NCBI GenBank assembly: GCA_963575675.1
Contig: CAUYUA010000224.1
Location: forward strand, 1-30,430
Origin: CAUYUA01 sp963575675
GTDB taxonomy: Bacteria; Pseudomonadota; Alphaproteobacteria; Azospirillales; Azospirillaceae
Length of the DNA: 30,430 nt
Reading direction: 5' to 3'
Under the pieces are notes generated by a model. That model saw only the letters and a list, made by a program, of their open reading frames with translations, searched no databases and was not told the DNA's origin. Of this stretch, positions 16,029 to 24,164 are shown one piece after another (the stretch's first letter is position 1; each line of letters opens with the position of its first letter). The position numbers and the translations under genes are program-made.

Positions 16029-16919
16029 TTATTTTGTAGAAGTTTCCTCTATGAACTCTATTTGTTCCGGATGAGTCAGCGTGATTTCGGGACCGTTATG
16101 ATCAATGATCCATCCTCGGACGCGAATCGGACGCCCTTCCAAGGTAATCGGAGCTATTCCGCGCGCTTGGATCAGACGTTGAATTTTTTTCGGAATGCGC
16201 ACAGTGAAGTCGGTGCGCCAATCGGAGCCAAAGTTCAGGTAAACGTAATCTCGCACTGATGCTGTCGCCAAAACGCGGCCTTCAACGATCTGGAAGCTTT
16301 CGATGTCGCGTTTGAGGGGGGAAGGAGTGCGTATTGCGTAAAAACGATGACGCCACAAACCACGTTCTGTTGTGCGCGCTTCGGATTCGATTGTCAGCAT
16401 CTCTTGCGCCATGGCGCGGTGATTCGGCAACGTTTGGACTCGGGCCCAGCCTTGGCGCAACAATTCTCCTTGCACCCAAAGACCATCATCACGGAACAGG
16501 TGGACCGGCAAGCGACCGTAGCGATCCGGAGAAGGGCCGTCGGAGCGTAAGAAGACGGTATGATCACGCAGCAAGGACGCTAAAGCGGATTTGGCTTCTT
16601 GGGCCAAAGGCCATGCTTTGAATTCTTGGCGAGCGGGCGGGCGAGGAAGCCACGGGCTTTGAATGCCGATCAATCGCACAACGTGACCGTCCGCGAGGCG
16701 GACTTCGTCGCCGGAAACAACCTCGGCGACGACGTTCGAAGAGTATGGCGCAACTAGGGGCTCCGCCCAAGAGGCGAACGGGCGGAAAAAGAACAGCCCG
16801 AACCAAACCAGCGCAAAGGTTCGGGCGTGCAAAGGAGGATAGAGCGTAGCCTTGTTCAAGCCATATTTGCGCGGCGGCGCAGATACCGGGCGAAACGAAA
16901 CGGAGACGGAACACACCAA
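16029..16919 (-). CDS. Thermonuclease-like (SNase-fold) exported protein
   Basis: Up to 296 residues. After a hydrophobic stretch (about 33-52, FALVWFGLFFFRPFASWAEP) that looks like a signal peptide or anchor comes a staphylococcal-nuclease-like domain: VVAEVVSGDEVRLADGHVVR, LIGIQSPWLPRP, SLLRDHTVFLRSDGPSPDRY, GRLPVHLFRDDGLWVQGELL, RQGWARVQ and EARTTERGLWRH. The Arg-Glu-Arg catalytic set of SNase is only partly kept (Arg and Glu appear in ARTTERGLW), so nuclease activity is uncertain. A second beta-rich segment (about 205-290, GRVLATASVRDYVYLNFGSD) follows, resembling an OB-fold. There is no ATG start in frame near the beginning: TTG or GTG at 16919/16916 overlaps the end of the COQ9-family gene by 64 bases, suggesting translational coupling. 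Confidence 0.75.
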   Translation of the reverse strand: MVCSVSVSFRPVSAPPRKYGLNKATLYPPLHARTFALVWFGLFFFRPFASWAEPLVAPYSSNVVAEVVSGDEVRLADGHVVRLIGIQSPWLPRPPARQEFKAWPLAQEAKSALASLLRDHTVFLRSDGPSPDRYGRLPVHLFRDDGLWVQGELLRQGWARVQTLPNHRAMAQEMLTIESEARTTERGLWRHRFYAIRTPSPLKRDIESFQIVEGRVLATASVRDYVYLNFGSDWRTDFTVRIPKKIQRLIQARGIAPITLEGRPIRVRGWIIDHNGPEITLTHPEQIEFIEETSTK

Positions 16920-17566
16920 CTGATTTTGCTTAATGCGCTCATAGAATCGGTTCCGGAGGTTGCTTCACCAGCAGAAGAGGAAGAAAACTTGTTTAATTGA
17001 GCAATAGATTTTCCTACAACTGCGATCTCGGCAATTCGGCGATTGATGAAGGCCCAGGTTGCTTCGGAATCGTCGGATTTGTCTTCCAGCCAATAAAGCG
17101 TAGCGGCGCTGATCACCGTCGCCAGCATCGCGCGCTTGGTGTAGAAAGAGAAATCGGTGGAGACGTCTCCGGCGATATACCAGACTTCGTCGACCGTGCG
17201 GTAAAGCAAACGGGCGGTCATGGCGACGTTGGCGGGGAGAGCAAGAAAGGCGATGGAGCGTCGCACAGCTTCGCGGTGAGGAGCCAGCGATTCGAATCGG
17301 GCGCGTAAAGCGGCTGCGACGCGTTCGGGCAAACGCATGGCGGCAAGATCACGGTCGGCCATAGCGCGCCGCATGGCGTCATCGGCCCAGACGCTGAAGT
17401 GTTCGACTAAGTCTGCCGGGCCTTTCGGAAAGGCGCGCAACTCCATTGAGGGGTCGTAATTTGCGGTGAGGGTGGCGTCCCGCATGGTCTGATGGCTCCA
17501 GCCGTCGAACACAACGTTGGGAAGCGCCGCAAGCAGGATGTTATCCTTAATGGCAGCCATATCCAT
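16856..17566 (-). CDS. coq9: COQ9-family protein (ubiquinone biosynthesis)
   Basis: About 236 residues. IKDNILLAALPNVVFDGWSH at the start, FPKGPADLVEHFSVWADDAM near 50, and FSFYTKRAMLATVISAATLY, WLEDKSDDSEATWAFINRRI near 145-185 are clear COQ9 signatures. COQ9 is a TetR-like helical lipid-binding protein that presents ubiquinone precursors to COQ7-type enzymes; bacterial members are largely alphaproteobacterial. The ATG at 17566 is chosen; a GTG at 17575 is possible. A Ser-rich and basic tail of about 50 residues extends beyond the usual end and overlaps the thermonuclease-like gene. Confidence 0.88.
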   Translation of the reverse strand: MDMAAIKDNILLAALPNVVFDGWSHQTMRDATLTANYDPSMELRAFPKGPADLVEHFSVWADDAMRRAMADRDLAAMRLPERVAAALRARFESLAPHREAVRRSIAFLALPANVAMTARLLYRTVDEVWYIAGDVSTDFSFYTKRAMLATVISAATLYWLEDKSDDSEATWAFINRRIAEIAVVGKSIAQLNKFSSSSAGEATSGTDSMSALSKISWCVPSPFRFARYLRRRANMA

Positions 17567-17673
17567 AAGCGTCACTCACTCGCCAAGAAAATAGAGACAA
17601 GATGAATGTTTAATGCGATTTCCGATCGGATGTCACCGAATTTTGCCCTGGATCGGTGAAAAACAGCTCCAAA

Positions 17674-17705
17674 AAAAACAGAGCGCCTTTAGACGCCCTG
17701 TTTTT
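17674..17705 (-). terminator. Terminator of the cold-shock gene
   Basis: AAAAACAGAGCG and CGCCCTGTTTTT pair with one mismatch around a short loop. Read on the - strand the stem is followed by a run of T. It lies 22 bases past the stop of the cold-shock gene and could also act as a bidirectional barrier before the coq9 leader. Confidence 0.8.
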
Positions 17706-17727
17706 GATGTTCGGAACGTATTGAGCT

Positions 17728-18363
17728 TTAGATGATTTCGATGCGCACGGCCTCTGGGCCTTTTTGGCCCTGACGCACGGTCAGCCGCACGGGCTCGCCG
17801 TCGGACAGTCCGCTGACGCCCGACCGCTCAAGAGCGGTTTTATGGACGAAGACGTCTTTCCCGCCGTCGGCGGGGGCGACGAAACCAAAGCCTTTTTCAG
17901 AGTTGAACCATTTAACGGTCCCCTTAATGGTGGCGCCGCTATCCATGGGTTCATCGTCATGACCGCCCCAACCGCCGCGGCTGCCGCCGCCGCTGCTACG
18001 ACCGCCACCGCCGCCGCCGCCGCCGCGACCGTAATCATCTCTGGAGCCGCCTCCACGAGAGGACCGGGAGCTCGGAGTCGCCGTAGAGGTGTCCACGGAA
18101 TAAATAGTGGCGACCTGCGGGCCTTTGGGGCCGTGGGAGAGATCGCACACGATGGTGGCGCCTTCGGGAAGAGAGTCATGTCCGGCGGTTTGAACCGCTG
18201 AGGCATGCAAAAAAGCGTCCGGAGACCCGTCCTCAGGGGTCACAAAGCCGAAACCTTTGGTTTGGTTAAACCACTTCACGGTGGCGCGAGCCCCGCTATG
18301 GGTGATTACGGGAGCGCGGAAAGAGCGGGGGGGCCGGTCGTACATGCAGTCGTCTCGTCTCAT
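17728..18363 (-). CDS. Two-domain cold-shock protein with Gly-rich linker
   Basis: A 211-residue protein with two cold-shock domains: about 24-92 (ATVKWFNQTKGFGFVTPEDG) and about 147-211 (GTVKWFNSEKGFGFVAPADG). Both keep the RNA-binding motifs KGFGFV and DAFLHASA / DVFVHKTA. They are joined by a disordered linker of Ser, Arg and a nine-Gly run. Double-CSD proteins of this kind are common in alphaproteobacteria and act as RNA chaperones under cold or stationary stress. The start at 18363 has no strong ribosome site; Met7 (18345) is an alternative. A single-gene unit with its own terminator. Confidence 0.92.
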   Translation of the reverse strand: MRRDDCMYDRPPRSFRAPVITHSGARATVKWFNQTKGFGFVTPEDGSPDAFLHASAVQTAGHDSLPEGATIVCDLSHGPKGPQVATIYSVDTSTATPSSRSSRGGGSRDDYGRGGGGGGGGRSSGGGSRGGWGGHDDEPMDSGATIKGTVKWFNSEKGFGFVAPADGGKDVFVHKTALERSGVSGLSDGEPVRLTVRQGQKGPEAVRIEII

Positions 18364-18862
18364 AAAAAAGAGTGTGTCCTAACAGAATGACAATATGGCC
18401 GGTAGATGCAAGGCCGGAACGCATGATTCACTTAATTCGTCAATGCGAAGAGCGATTGGCATGACGACCGGGTGCGAGCATCAAACTCCGGAAATCAGCG
18501 CGCTGCTTTAAACAGCAGCTCATTCCGGTTTACATCCGATGCTTGGAGTGTTTATGTATAAACGGCGTCCGGAGCAGCGGGCGACCGACACGGTACAAGA
18601 AATTTTCAGGATGTTCAAGGTTGTTCAACGGGGCAATAGGCAAGTTTACGGATAATCTGAAGAAAATTTGTTCGGTCGGTTTGCAATGGGGGGATGACGG
18701 CGTGGGAACGATTGTTTTTGGTGGTTGCTTTGGAAAAATAAGAGGCGCAACTATGGCGGCGTCGCATTTCTCTTTATGGTTGTCTCATGAGGCGACGGGT
18801 TTTTGTCTTGGTGGGAAGCGTTGTTGTCGGAAAAATCGTTGTTTTATGGAGAATTATTGAGC
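18364..18862. other. Divergent intergenic region, cold-shock gene / engB
   Basis: About 500 bases between divergently transcribed genes. A + strand open frame (18543-18860) gives a Cys/Gly-rich peptide resembling nothing known and lacks a ribosome site, so it is not called. The cold-shock gene probably has a long untranslated leader here, as such genes often do, but no conserved cold box could be read with confidence. Confidence 0.4.
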
Positions 18863-19543
18863 ATGTCTGACCCATTTCAAGTGATCGACGCTTCACAAAA
18901 GATCGTCTGTGGTTCGGAGAGTGATGAAGACGTCGAATCCGCGCGGCGATTCTTTTCTGGACCATGTGACTTTCTTTGGGGCGCTCTGACCGCAGATCAG
19001 CTTCCTGAAGCGACCTTGCCGGAGATTGCGTTTGCGGGACGATCCAACGTCGGAAAGTCGAGCTTGGTTAACGCATTGACCGGAAGGCGCACTTTGGCTC
19101 GCACTTCGAACACGCCGGGGCGAACGCAACAAATTAATTTCTTTAATCTTGCGGGGCGGTTGATTCTGGTTGATTTGCCCGGATATGGCTATGCGCAGCA
19201 ATCGAAGAGCGTGGTTGAAGCTTGGACCGGATTGATTCGTTTGTATCTGAAAGGGCGCGTTCCGTTGCGGCGTGTGTGTCTGTTGGTGGATAGTCGGCAT
19301 GGATTGAAGGATCTGGATATTGCAATTATGAAGCAGCTCGACAACGCCGCCGTCAGTTATCAAATTGTTTTGACCAAGGTCGATAAGGTTAAGCCCGCCG
19401 CTTTAGAAAGTGTGCGCGGCGCGGTTGGAGCGGCTTTGATTCGTCACGCCGCAGCATTTCCGGAAGTCTTGGTTTCGAGCGCCGAGACCGGGCAAGGGAT
19501 TTCTGATTTGCGCGTTTGTTTGGCGGCTTTTGCCGTTTCTTAG
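18863..19543 (+). CDS. engB: Ribosome biogenesis GTP-binding protein EngB/YsxC
   Basis: A 226-residue TRAFAC GTPase. G1 is GRSNVGKS (59-66), the switch region SNTPGRTQQINFF gives G2, G3 is DLPG (104-107) and G4 is TKVD (171-174); the SSAETGQG stretch near 205 is G5. NTPGRTQ and LPGYGYA are diagnostic of EngB, required for assembly of the large ribosomal subunit. The start at 18863 leaves a normal-length N-terminus, with GGAG eleven bases upstream; a frame from 18803 adds an unlikely leader. It is followed by a terminator hairpin at 19611, so it seems to be a single transcription unit. Confidence 0.95.
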   Translation: MSDPFQVIDASQKIVCGSESDEDVESARRFFSGPCDFLWGALTADQLPEATLPEIAFAGRSNVGKSSLVNALTGRRTLARTSNTPGRTQQINFFNLAGRLILVDLPGYGYAQQSKSVVEAWTGLIRLYLKGRVPLRRVCLLVDSRHGLKDLDIAIMKQLDNAAVSYQIVLTKVDKVKPAALESVRGAVGAALIRHAAAFPEVLVSSAETGQGISDLRVCLAAFAVS

Positions 19544-19610
19544 AGGTGTTTTTGAATAAGAATCAACTGAGTCCAGAGGATGTGTCTCCGATCGTTCGGG
19601 ATTATAATCG

Positions 19611-19630
19611 GGAGCATTAAAGCTCCTTTT
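19611..19630 (+). terminator. Terminator of engB
   Basis: GGAGC and GCTCC pair around ATTAAA, followed by TTTT, 68 bases after the engB stop. A short stem, but it has the correct form. Confidence 0.6.
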
Positions 19631-19632
19631 AT

Positions 19633-19672
19633 GATTTCCTGTGGCCGTGAACGATTTCCTGTGGCCGTGAAC
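19633..19672. repeat. 20-bp tandem duplication
   Basis: Two identical head-to-tail copies of GATTTCCTGTGGCCGTGAAC. Confidence 0.97.
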
Positions 19673-19689
19673 ACAGTCGTCGGGTCTTT

Positions 19690-19717
19690 TTTTACTCAGA
19701 AGGTTTTACTCAGAAGG
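19690..19717. repeat. 14-bp tandem duplication
   Basis: Two identical head-to-tail copies of TTTTACTCAGAAGG, only 17 bases after the 20-bp duplication. Confidence 0.95.
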
Positions 19718-19940
19718 GGTGTTGTTTCGGATTGCCTTCGTTGAAGAAAGACTCTGCGGAGTGTCGCAGGAAAGGCGACAAATCGTGAAATCGCTGATAT
19801 GATAAGGGAAGGTTTATGGCGATGCGGACGTCTCACGGTTGGGCGCGTTCGTTCGTCTAGGCCGAATCGCGCGTCGAGGCGTTGTTCGCTCGATTGCGTT
19901 TAGAGAAAACCGAGACGAGACCGACACGAGAATTAAGAGC

Positions 19941-21380
19941 ATGACCGATCCGCAAGCAAAAAAAATCCTGCTGATCGAGGACAACGCCCCGCTCGCGCGC
20001 GTCTACGCCGAATATATGCGGAGCGAATCCTACGAGGTGTTTCACGTCGACACTGGTCGCGCCGCCTTGGATAAGATTTCCTCTTGGGCGCCGGACGCTA
20101 TTGTTCTGGACCTAAAATTGCCCGATATGGATGGTCTGGACATTTTGCGCCACGTCACCGAGCAATCTCTGGACGCTTCGGTTATCGTAATCACCGCTCA
20201 CGGGTCGGTGAATAACGCTGTGGACGCCATGCGACGCGGCGCGTTCGACTTCATCGTCAAGCCCTTCAACGCCGCCCGATTGAATGTGACTCTGCGCAAT
20301 GCGCTGGAGCGGAAAAATCTGACGCGAATCGTCGAGCGCTATCGTAAGAACCTCGACCGCGATCGATTCTTCGATTTCATCGGCGAATCGACCGAGATGC
20401 AGGCGGTGTATCGAACCATTGAAAGTGTTGCTCCCAGCAAGGCAAGTGTTTTCATCACCGGTGAGAGCGGAACTGGAAAAGAGCTGGCCGCCGACGCCAT
20501 TCATCGCGCCAGTCCTCGTCGTCCCAAGCCGTTTGTGCCGCTCAATTGCGCGGCGATTCCAAAAGATCTTCTGGAAAGCGAAATTTTCGGCCATGTGAAA
20601 GGCGCCTTTACCGGGGCGACCTCCGACCGAGTCGGCGCGGCTGTGATCGCCAATGGCGGGACATTGTTTCTCGACGAAATCTGTGAAATGGCGCTCGATA
20701 TTCAGGCTAAGTTGTTACGTTTCATTCAGACCGGAATCGTGCAGCCGGTTGGCGGGTCGCGGGTGGAGAAGGTGGATGTAAGGTTTGTTTGCGCCACCAA
20801 TCGCGATCCGTTGGCGGAGGTGGAGGCGGGACGGTTTCGGGAGGATTTGTATTATCGTTTGCATGTGGTGCCGCTGCATTTGCCGTCGTTGCGTGAGCGT
20901 GAGGATGATTCGGTCGTTATTGCTCGGCATTTTCTGCATGAGTTTGTGGCGGAAGAGGCTCGGGCGTTCACCGGGTTTTCGCCGGAGGTGGAGGCGGTCT
21001 TTCGCGCATATGATTGGCCGGGGAATGTTCGCCAGTTGCAGAATGTTGTGCGGAATGTTGTTGTGTTGCATGACGGGGAGGCCGTTGAAACATCGATGTT
21101 GCCGGAGCCTTTGAAATCGCTGGCGATGGGGCAATCGGCGCCGATTCGCGCTTCGCGCGTGGGGCGCGAAAAATCGGCGGTGGAGGCAAAGCCGGTCGTT
21201 ATGGAGGCGTTCCCGTCGCGGGCGGTTGTGAGGCCGTTATGGTTGGTGGAAAAAGAAGCGATCTTGGAAGCGTTGCGGCAGACAAGTGAGGATGTGCCGA
21301 AAGCTGCGACGTTGTTGGAGATCAGTCCTTCTACGATTTATCGGAAATTGCAGGCGTGGAAGGCCGAAGAAAAAAAATGA
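19941..21380 (+). CDS. Sigma-54-dependent response regulator (LuxO/NtrC type)
   Basis: A 479-residue regulator with a receiver domain (8-122; acidic pair at 13-14, phospho-Asp57, Lys107), AAA+ domain (about 145-380) and a Fis-type helix-turn-helix (about 435-475, EALRQTSEDVPKAATLLEIS). Walker A is GESGTGKE (174-181), the sigma-54 contact loop GAFTGA is intact (221-226), Walker B is GTLFLDE (240-246), and the R-finger region RFREDLYYRL is present, so it should activate sigma-54 promoters. The overall look is LuxO-like but no quorum-sensing partner is nearby, and no kinase gene adjoins it. The ATG at 19941 starts just before the receiver; the frame upstream is non-conserved. Synonymous codon choice changes partway, from C-ending codons in the first 800 bases to G/T-ending ones after. 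Confidence 0.92.
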   Translation: MTDPQAKKILLIEDNAPLARVYAEYMRSESYEVFHVDTGRAALDKISSWAPDAIVLDLKLPDMDGLDILRHVTEQSLDASVIVITAHGSVNNAVDAMRRGAFDFIVKPFNAARLNVTLRNALERKNLTRIVERYRKNLDRDRFFDFIGESTEMQAVYRTIESVAPSKASVFITGESGTGKELAADAIHRASPRRPKPFVPLNCAAIPKDLLESEIFGHVKGAFTGATSDRVGAAVIANGGTLFLDEICEMALDIQAKLLRFIQTGIVQPVGGSRVEKVDVRFVCATNRDPLAEVEAGRFREDLYYRLHVVPLHLPSLREREDDSVVIARHFLHEFVAEEARAFTGFSPEVEAVFRAYDWPGNVRQLQNVVRNVVVLHDGEAVETSMLPEPLKSLAMGQSAPIRASRVGREKSAVEAKPVVMEAFPSRAVVRPLWLVEKEAILEALRQTSEDVPKAATLLEISPSTIYRKLQAWKAEEKK

Positions 21381-21777
21381 AAAGGGAAATATAAAATAAA
21401 AAAAAGGAGGTCGGAGGCTGTGTTCTCGGTTATGCGGGCCAAGGACAAAAGCTTCTCTTTATTCGCGAAGCGATCCTCCTTCTGGAATTGCTTGTAATAT
21501 TTTTGGGCGGATTTTGGACTTTAGGGGGGAAGATGTTGTCGTTTCTCTTCCCGAAACCCGTGATGAGTCGCGTTTTTTTATTTTTTTATTGCTGAAATTT
21601 TTTGATTTTGCAGCAGCTTCACAAGCTGAAAACAAACAATTCCAGAATATTCAGAAAAATATTGCTTTGCGCGTAAAGGGAGCTTTGGTCCTTGGTCCGA
21701 GTCACTGGGAACATGGTCTCTGGACCCTTTTTCATTTGTATGCAAAATCTATGTATTCATTGTTTTGGTTATTGAGC
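21381..21777. other. Convergent intergenic region
   Basis: About 397 bases between two convergent genes. After the regulator stop is an A-rich stretch and GGCTGTGTTCTCGG, a weak relative of the stem-loop family. The middle is AT-rich without a gene; a + frame over 21514-22023 is a shadow of the opposite gene. A hairpin lies at 21694-21731. Confidence 0.5.
21694..21731. terminator. Stem-loop of the GACTGYGTT family
   Basis: GGTCC (21694-21698) pairs with GGACC (21722-21726), followed by CTTTTT on the + strand. Its reverse complement, GGGTCCAGAGACCATGTTCC followed by CAGTGACTCGGACC, aligns with the hairpin at 13852. It lies between convergent genes and is probably a terminator for either direction. 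Confidence 0.55.
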
Positions 21778-23145
21778 TTATCCGTCAACTTTCAAAGGAT
21801 CGGCAACGGGCGCGCCCGTTGTTCGCATCATGCGTTGCTGGTATTTCTCCAGATTACGAAGCATTGCTTCCGGCAAGGCTGTTGGCGGAACCGGAGCGTT
21901 GATTTGTGTGCGTGTGGCGGGTTTCGGCGCGACAATGGCCGCCGCTGTGGGAGAGGTCGGCGCGCGAAGGTTCGCGAGGCCAAGAGAACGATTGGCGGTA
22001 AAGGATGTGGGGGGAGGCGTTAAAGGGGTCGGCGCATTGGACGTTATAGCCTGAGATTGCGGAGTCGCGGCTTGAGGAATCGGGCTGACAACAGGTTGTC
22101 GCACATGAGCGACCTCGGCTTGAGATGTCAAGTGCCGTGCAGGAACCGGGGTTCGCATGGCGCGCCAATTCAGATCGGCGTTGCGCACCGGCATTCCGCG
22201 CGGTGTGGCCGTTCGCTCGGGAGGGGCTGCATCTGTGTTGGCTTCGGCGACAAGCGGCGCGGAAGAAACCGAGGTGGTTGGCGACGCTGGCGGAAGAGGC
22301 GATGTCATAAAGGGGGAGGTGGACGGGTGAAACGTCGGCGCTGCTGCGTGCGGTGATTGGAAAGAGCTTCGAATTGACGGGTGAGGGGGAGCGAAAGTGG
22401 TGGGTGATTGTGATGGTTGAGCTGTGATGGTTGAGGTCGGAATATCCGTTGTTGGGTTCTGAGAGCTTGCCGTCGTCGCTGCTGCGAGCTGAATCGGCGG
22501 TGAGACTTCAGCGTTGCGTTGCTGCGGGGAAGTGATTCGGGCTGGGGAGCGTTGTGCGGCGGATGAAGCGTCTGCGGCGGGAAGAGGTGGCGCCGTCGCT
22601 GAGTTGGCGGCGACTTGGGGCGCCGAGGCGGAAGAATCTGTTTCGGCAGACGCCAAAACGACGTTGTTGGGTGGGTCGGGTTCGCCGAATATGGCGGCGA
22701 CTAAGGTCTCGCCGGCGTCTGCGCCTGTGGCTTCTTCGAGCATGGCGATGGTGGCGGCGACGGCTCCACCCAATGGGCCGCCATAGAGGATTCCTCCCAT
22801 GACTCGGGCGGAGGGAGTGATCGTGTCGCCGGTGATGTGACGATAAGCAATGTCAACCAGCGGAATGTGTTGAAGCGGGTTGATGATGCTTAAGGCGTCA
22901 TGGAAGGTGAAGTCAACGTCGGAGGAGGGCGGGTCGCCAAGAGATTCATTGCTGGCGACAATCGCTCGTGGCTCGGCCGCTCGTGATGGCTCGGCGTGGG
23001 TGGCGGCTGAGTTGTTATGGGGCTTTGGTTTGGTCGAGGAGGCGTTCGTCGAGGCCGTTGGCGTCGAAGAGGGGCGTTCGGGGACGGTGGAAACTTTGTT
23101 CCAATCCGTCAAAGCGAAGGCTTGACTAAACGGATCAATCGACAT
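21778..23145 (-). CDS. Pro/Ala/Ser/Thr-rich protein with a short conserved core
   Basis: A 455-residue protein. Residues 1-75 and about 165-455 are low-complexity (Pro, Ala, Ser, Thr) and almost certainly disordered. Between them, about 78-155, is an ordered core: DVDFTFHDALSIINPLQHIP, LVDIAYRHITGDTITPSARV, MGGILYGGPLGGAVAATIAM. I recall similar cores in unnamed proteins of other alphaproteobacteria, but no function is known to me. The Gly-rich end of the core could pack against a membrane. There is no signal peptide. The C-terminus regains a helical look (LRNLEKYQQRMMR). GGAG nine bases upstream supports the start. Coding sequence is C-rich, following the strand's skew. Confidence 0.75.
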   Translation of the reverse strand: MSIDPFSQAFALTDWNKVSTVPERPSSTPTASTNASSTKPKPHNNSAATHAEPSRAAEPRAIVASNESLGDPPSSDVDFTFHDALSIINPLQHIPLVDIAYRHITGDTITPSARVMGGILYGGPLGGAVAATIAMLEEATGADAGETLVAAIFGEPDPPNNVVLASAETDSSASAPQVAANSATAPPLPAADASSAAQRSPARITSPQQRNAEVSPPIQLAAATTASSQNPTTDIPTSTITAQPSQSPTTFAPPHPSIRSSFQSPHAAAPTFHPSTSPFMTSPLPPASPTTSVSSAPLVAEANTDAAPPERTATPRGMPVRNADLNWRAMRTPVPARHLTSQAEVAHVRQPVVSPIPQAATPQSQAITSNAPTPLTPPPTSFTANRSLGLANLRAPTSPTAAAIVAPKPATRTQINAPVPPTALPEAMLRNLEKYQQRMMRTTGAPVADPLKVDG

Positions 23146-23462
23146 AGGGGCGACTCCTGGTCCATCATCGCTCTTGCTTAGACCTTAATTTCCGCTTCAA
23201 CGTCCGTGATGGAGCGCGTCGTTTTTCGTGCGCATCGGCATCTAAGCGTTTCGAATTCTACTACGAAAAGACCATCACAGAAAGATCACGACAGAAAGAC
23301 TGTAACAAGGGAACCCAATGCAAATTGCGCGCCAGTCTTTTTTGACGGGAGAAGATTGGAATCTCTCGATATTTTGGGGGCGACATTTTGGGCGGTTTTT
23401 GCCGCCCGGCAAAAATTGCCAAAGGTTTTTGATGTGAATCTTATTTCGAAGTATTGGAGTCT
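23146..23462. other. Intergenic region
   Basis: About 317 bases. Two adjacent hairpins (GGGCGG-TTTTTG-CCGCCC at 23390-23407 and GGCAA-AAA-TTGCC at 23408-23420) lie downstream of the - strand membrane protein gene; there is no U-run, so terminator function is unsure. The + frame 23206-23466 has no support as a gene. Confidence 0.4.
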
Positions 23463-24047
23463 CTAAGACTCCGAATCGGAAGAGCGGGGTTCAATAGGTT
23501 CGCCTTGTTCGGACATCAACGCTTCGACCGCCAGCAACTCTTCTTCCCGTTCGCCGGCGACTTCCGGCCCCCACTCTTTGATCAAAGCAACTTGTCGGTC
23601 ACGCAGGGAGCGAATGCGCGCTTCGATTCTCATCATTTGCAGATTGACGATGGTTGGCGGCACGGAAGAGTGCAAAAACCATCCTAAACCAGCGGCGCCG
23701 TATGAAATGAGCCAAAAGAGAGGGTCTATGGCGATGTGAATGGCTCCGCTGAGAGAATTGTCACGCAACCATAGCCTTATCATAAACGGGAGCATGGCGG
23801 CGATGTTGAGAGAGCCAACGGTGACCATGGCGGTTCTGGTTTCACTGCGGTCGAGGATCGTGGCGACGACGGTGGGAATGATTCCAATAATGATCACTAA
23901 AGCGGATCCGACAAACGCCATGGCTAAAGGCGCCATCATCAACACGATGACCATCAGAAAGATGTTTCCGTTGTCTTTTTTCTTGCCGCGGCCTTTTTTG
24001 GGGGCGGCTTTGCCTTTAGAACCTTTTTGCGCCGATGCGGTCGCCAT
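23463..24047 (-). CDS. Small membrane protein of unknown function
   Basis: A 194-residue protein. A Lys/Gly-rich N-terminus (about 1-27) precedes two close hydrophobic helices (about 29-65, IFLMVIVLMMAPLAMAFVGS then ALVIIIGIIPTVVATILD) and one or two further weaker ones (about 80-135). A charged cytoplasmic tail (about 145-194) is helical and acidic (REEELLAVEALMSEQGEPIE). I do not recognise a family. The start at 24047 has TGAGGG just upstream; an ATG at 24080 is less likely. It lies downstream of the kinase-fold gene on the same strand with a 117-base gap, so the two may be co-transcribed. Confidence 0.7.
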   Translation of the reverse strand: MATASAQKGSKGKAAPKKGRGKKKDNGNIFLMVIVLMMAPLAMAFVGSALVIIIGIIPTVVATILDRSETRTAMVTVGSLNIAAMLPFMIRLWLRDNSLSGAIHIAIDPLFWLISYGAAGLGWFLHSSVPPTIVNLQMMRIEARIRSLRDRQVALIKEWGPEVAGEREEELLAVEALMSEQGEPIEPRSSDSES

Positions 24048-24164
24048 AATTTCCCTCATATTGTCTTGGTGCGGCGTCACGTTCGGAGTGTGACGCGCTG
24101 TATTTTATAGGCAAAAGGCGTCGCGCCGCATCGTGGACGTGGCCTGAGAGCGGTAAAGCTTGGG

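Larger units (their letters stand above)
19544..19940. other. Intergenic region with terminator and tandem repeats
   Basis: About 397 bases between engB and the LuxO-like gene. It holds a terminator (19611-19630), two adjacent short tandem duplications (19633-19672 and 19690-19717), and on the - strand GACTGTGTTCACGG, related to the stem-loop family core. The open frame from 19839 joins the regulator gene but lacks a ribosome site. Confidence 0.6.

Noticed and set aside
18543..18860. 105-residue + strand frame before engB
   Set aside because: Cys/Gly-rich translation unlike any known protein, with no ribosome site; more likely leader DNA.
21514..22023. 169-residue + strand frame
   Set aside because: It runs into the 3' end of the opposite-strand Pro-rich gene and is non-conserved in character.
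23206..23466. 86-residue + strand frame
   Set aside because: No ribosome site or domain; it lies in an intergenic stretch ending at the neighbouring gene.
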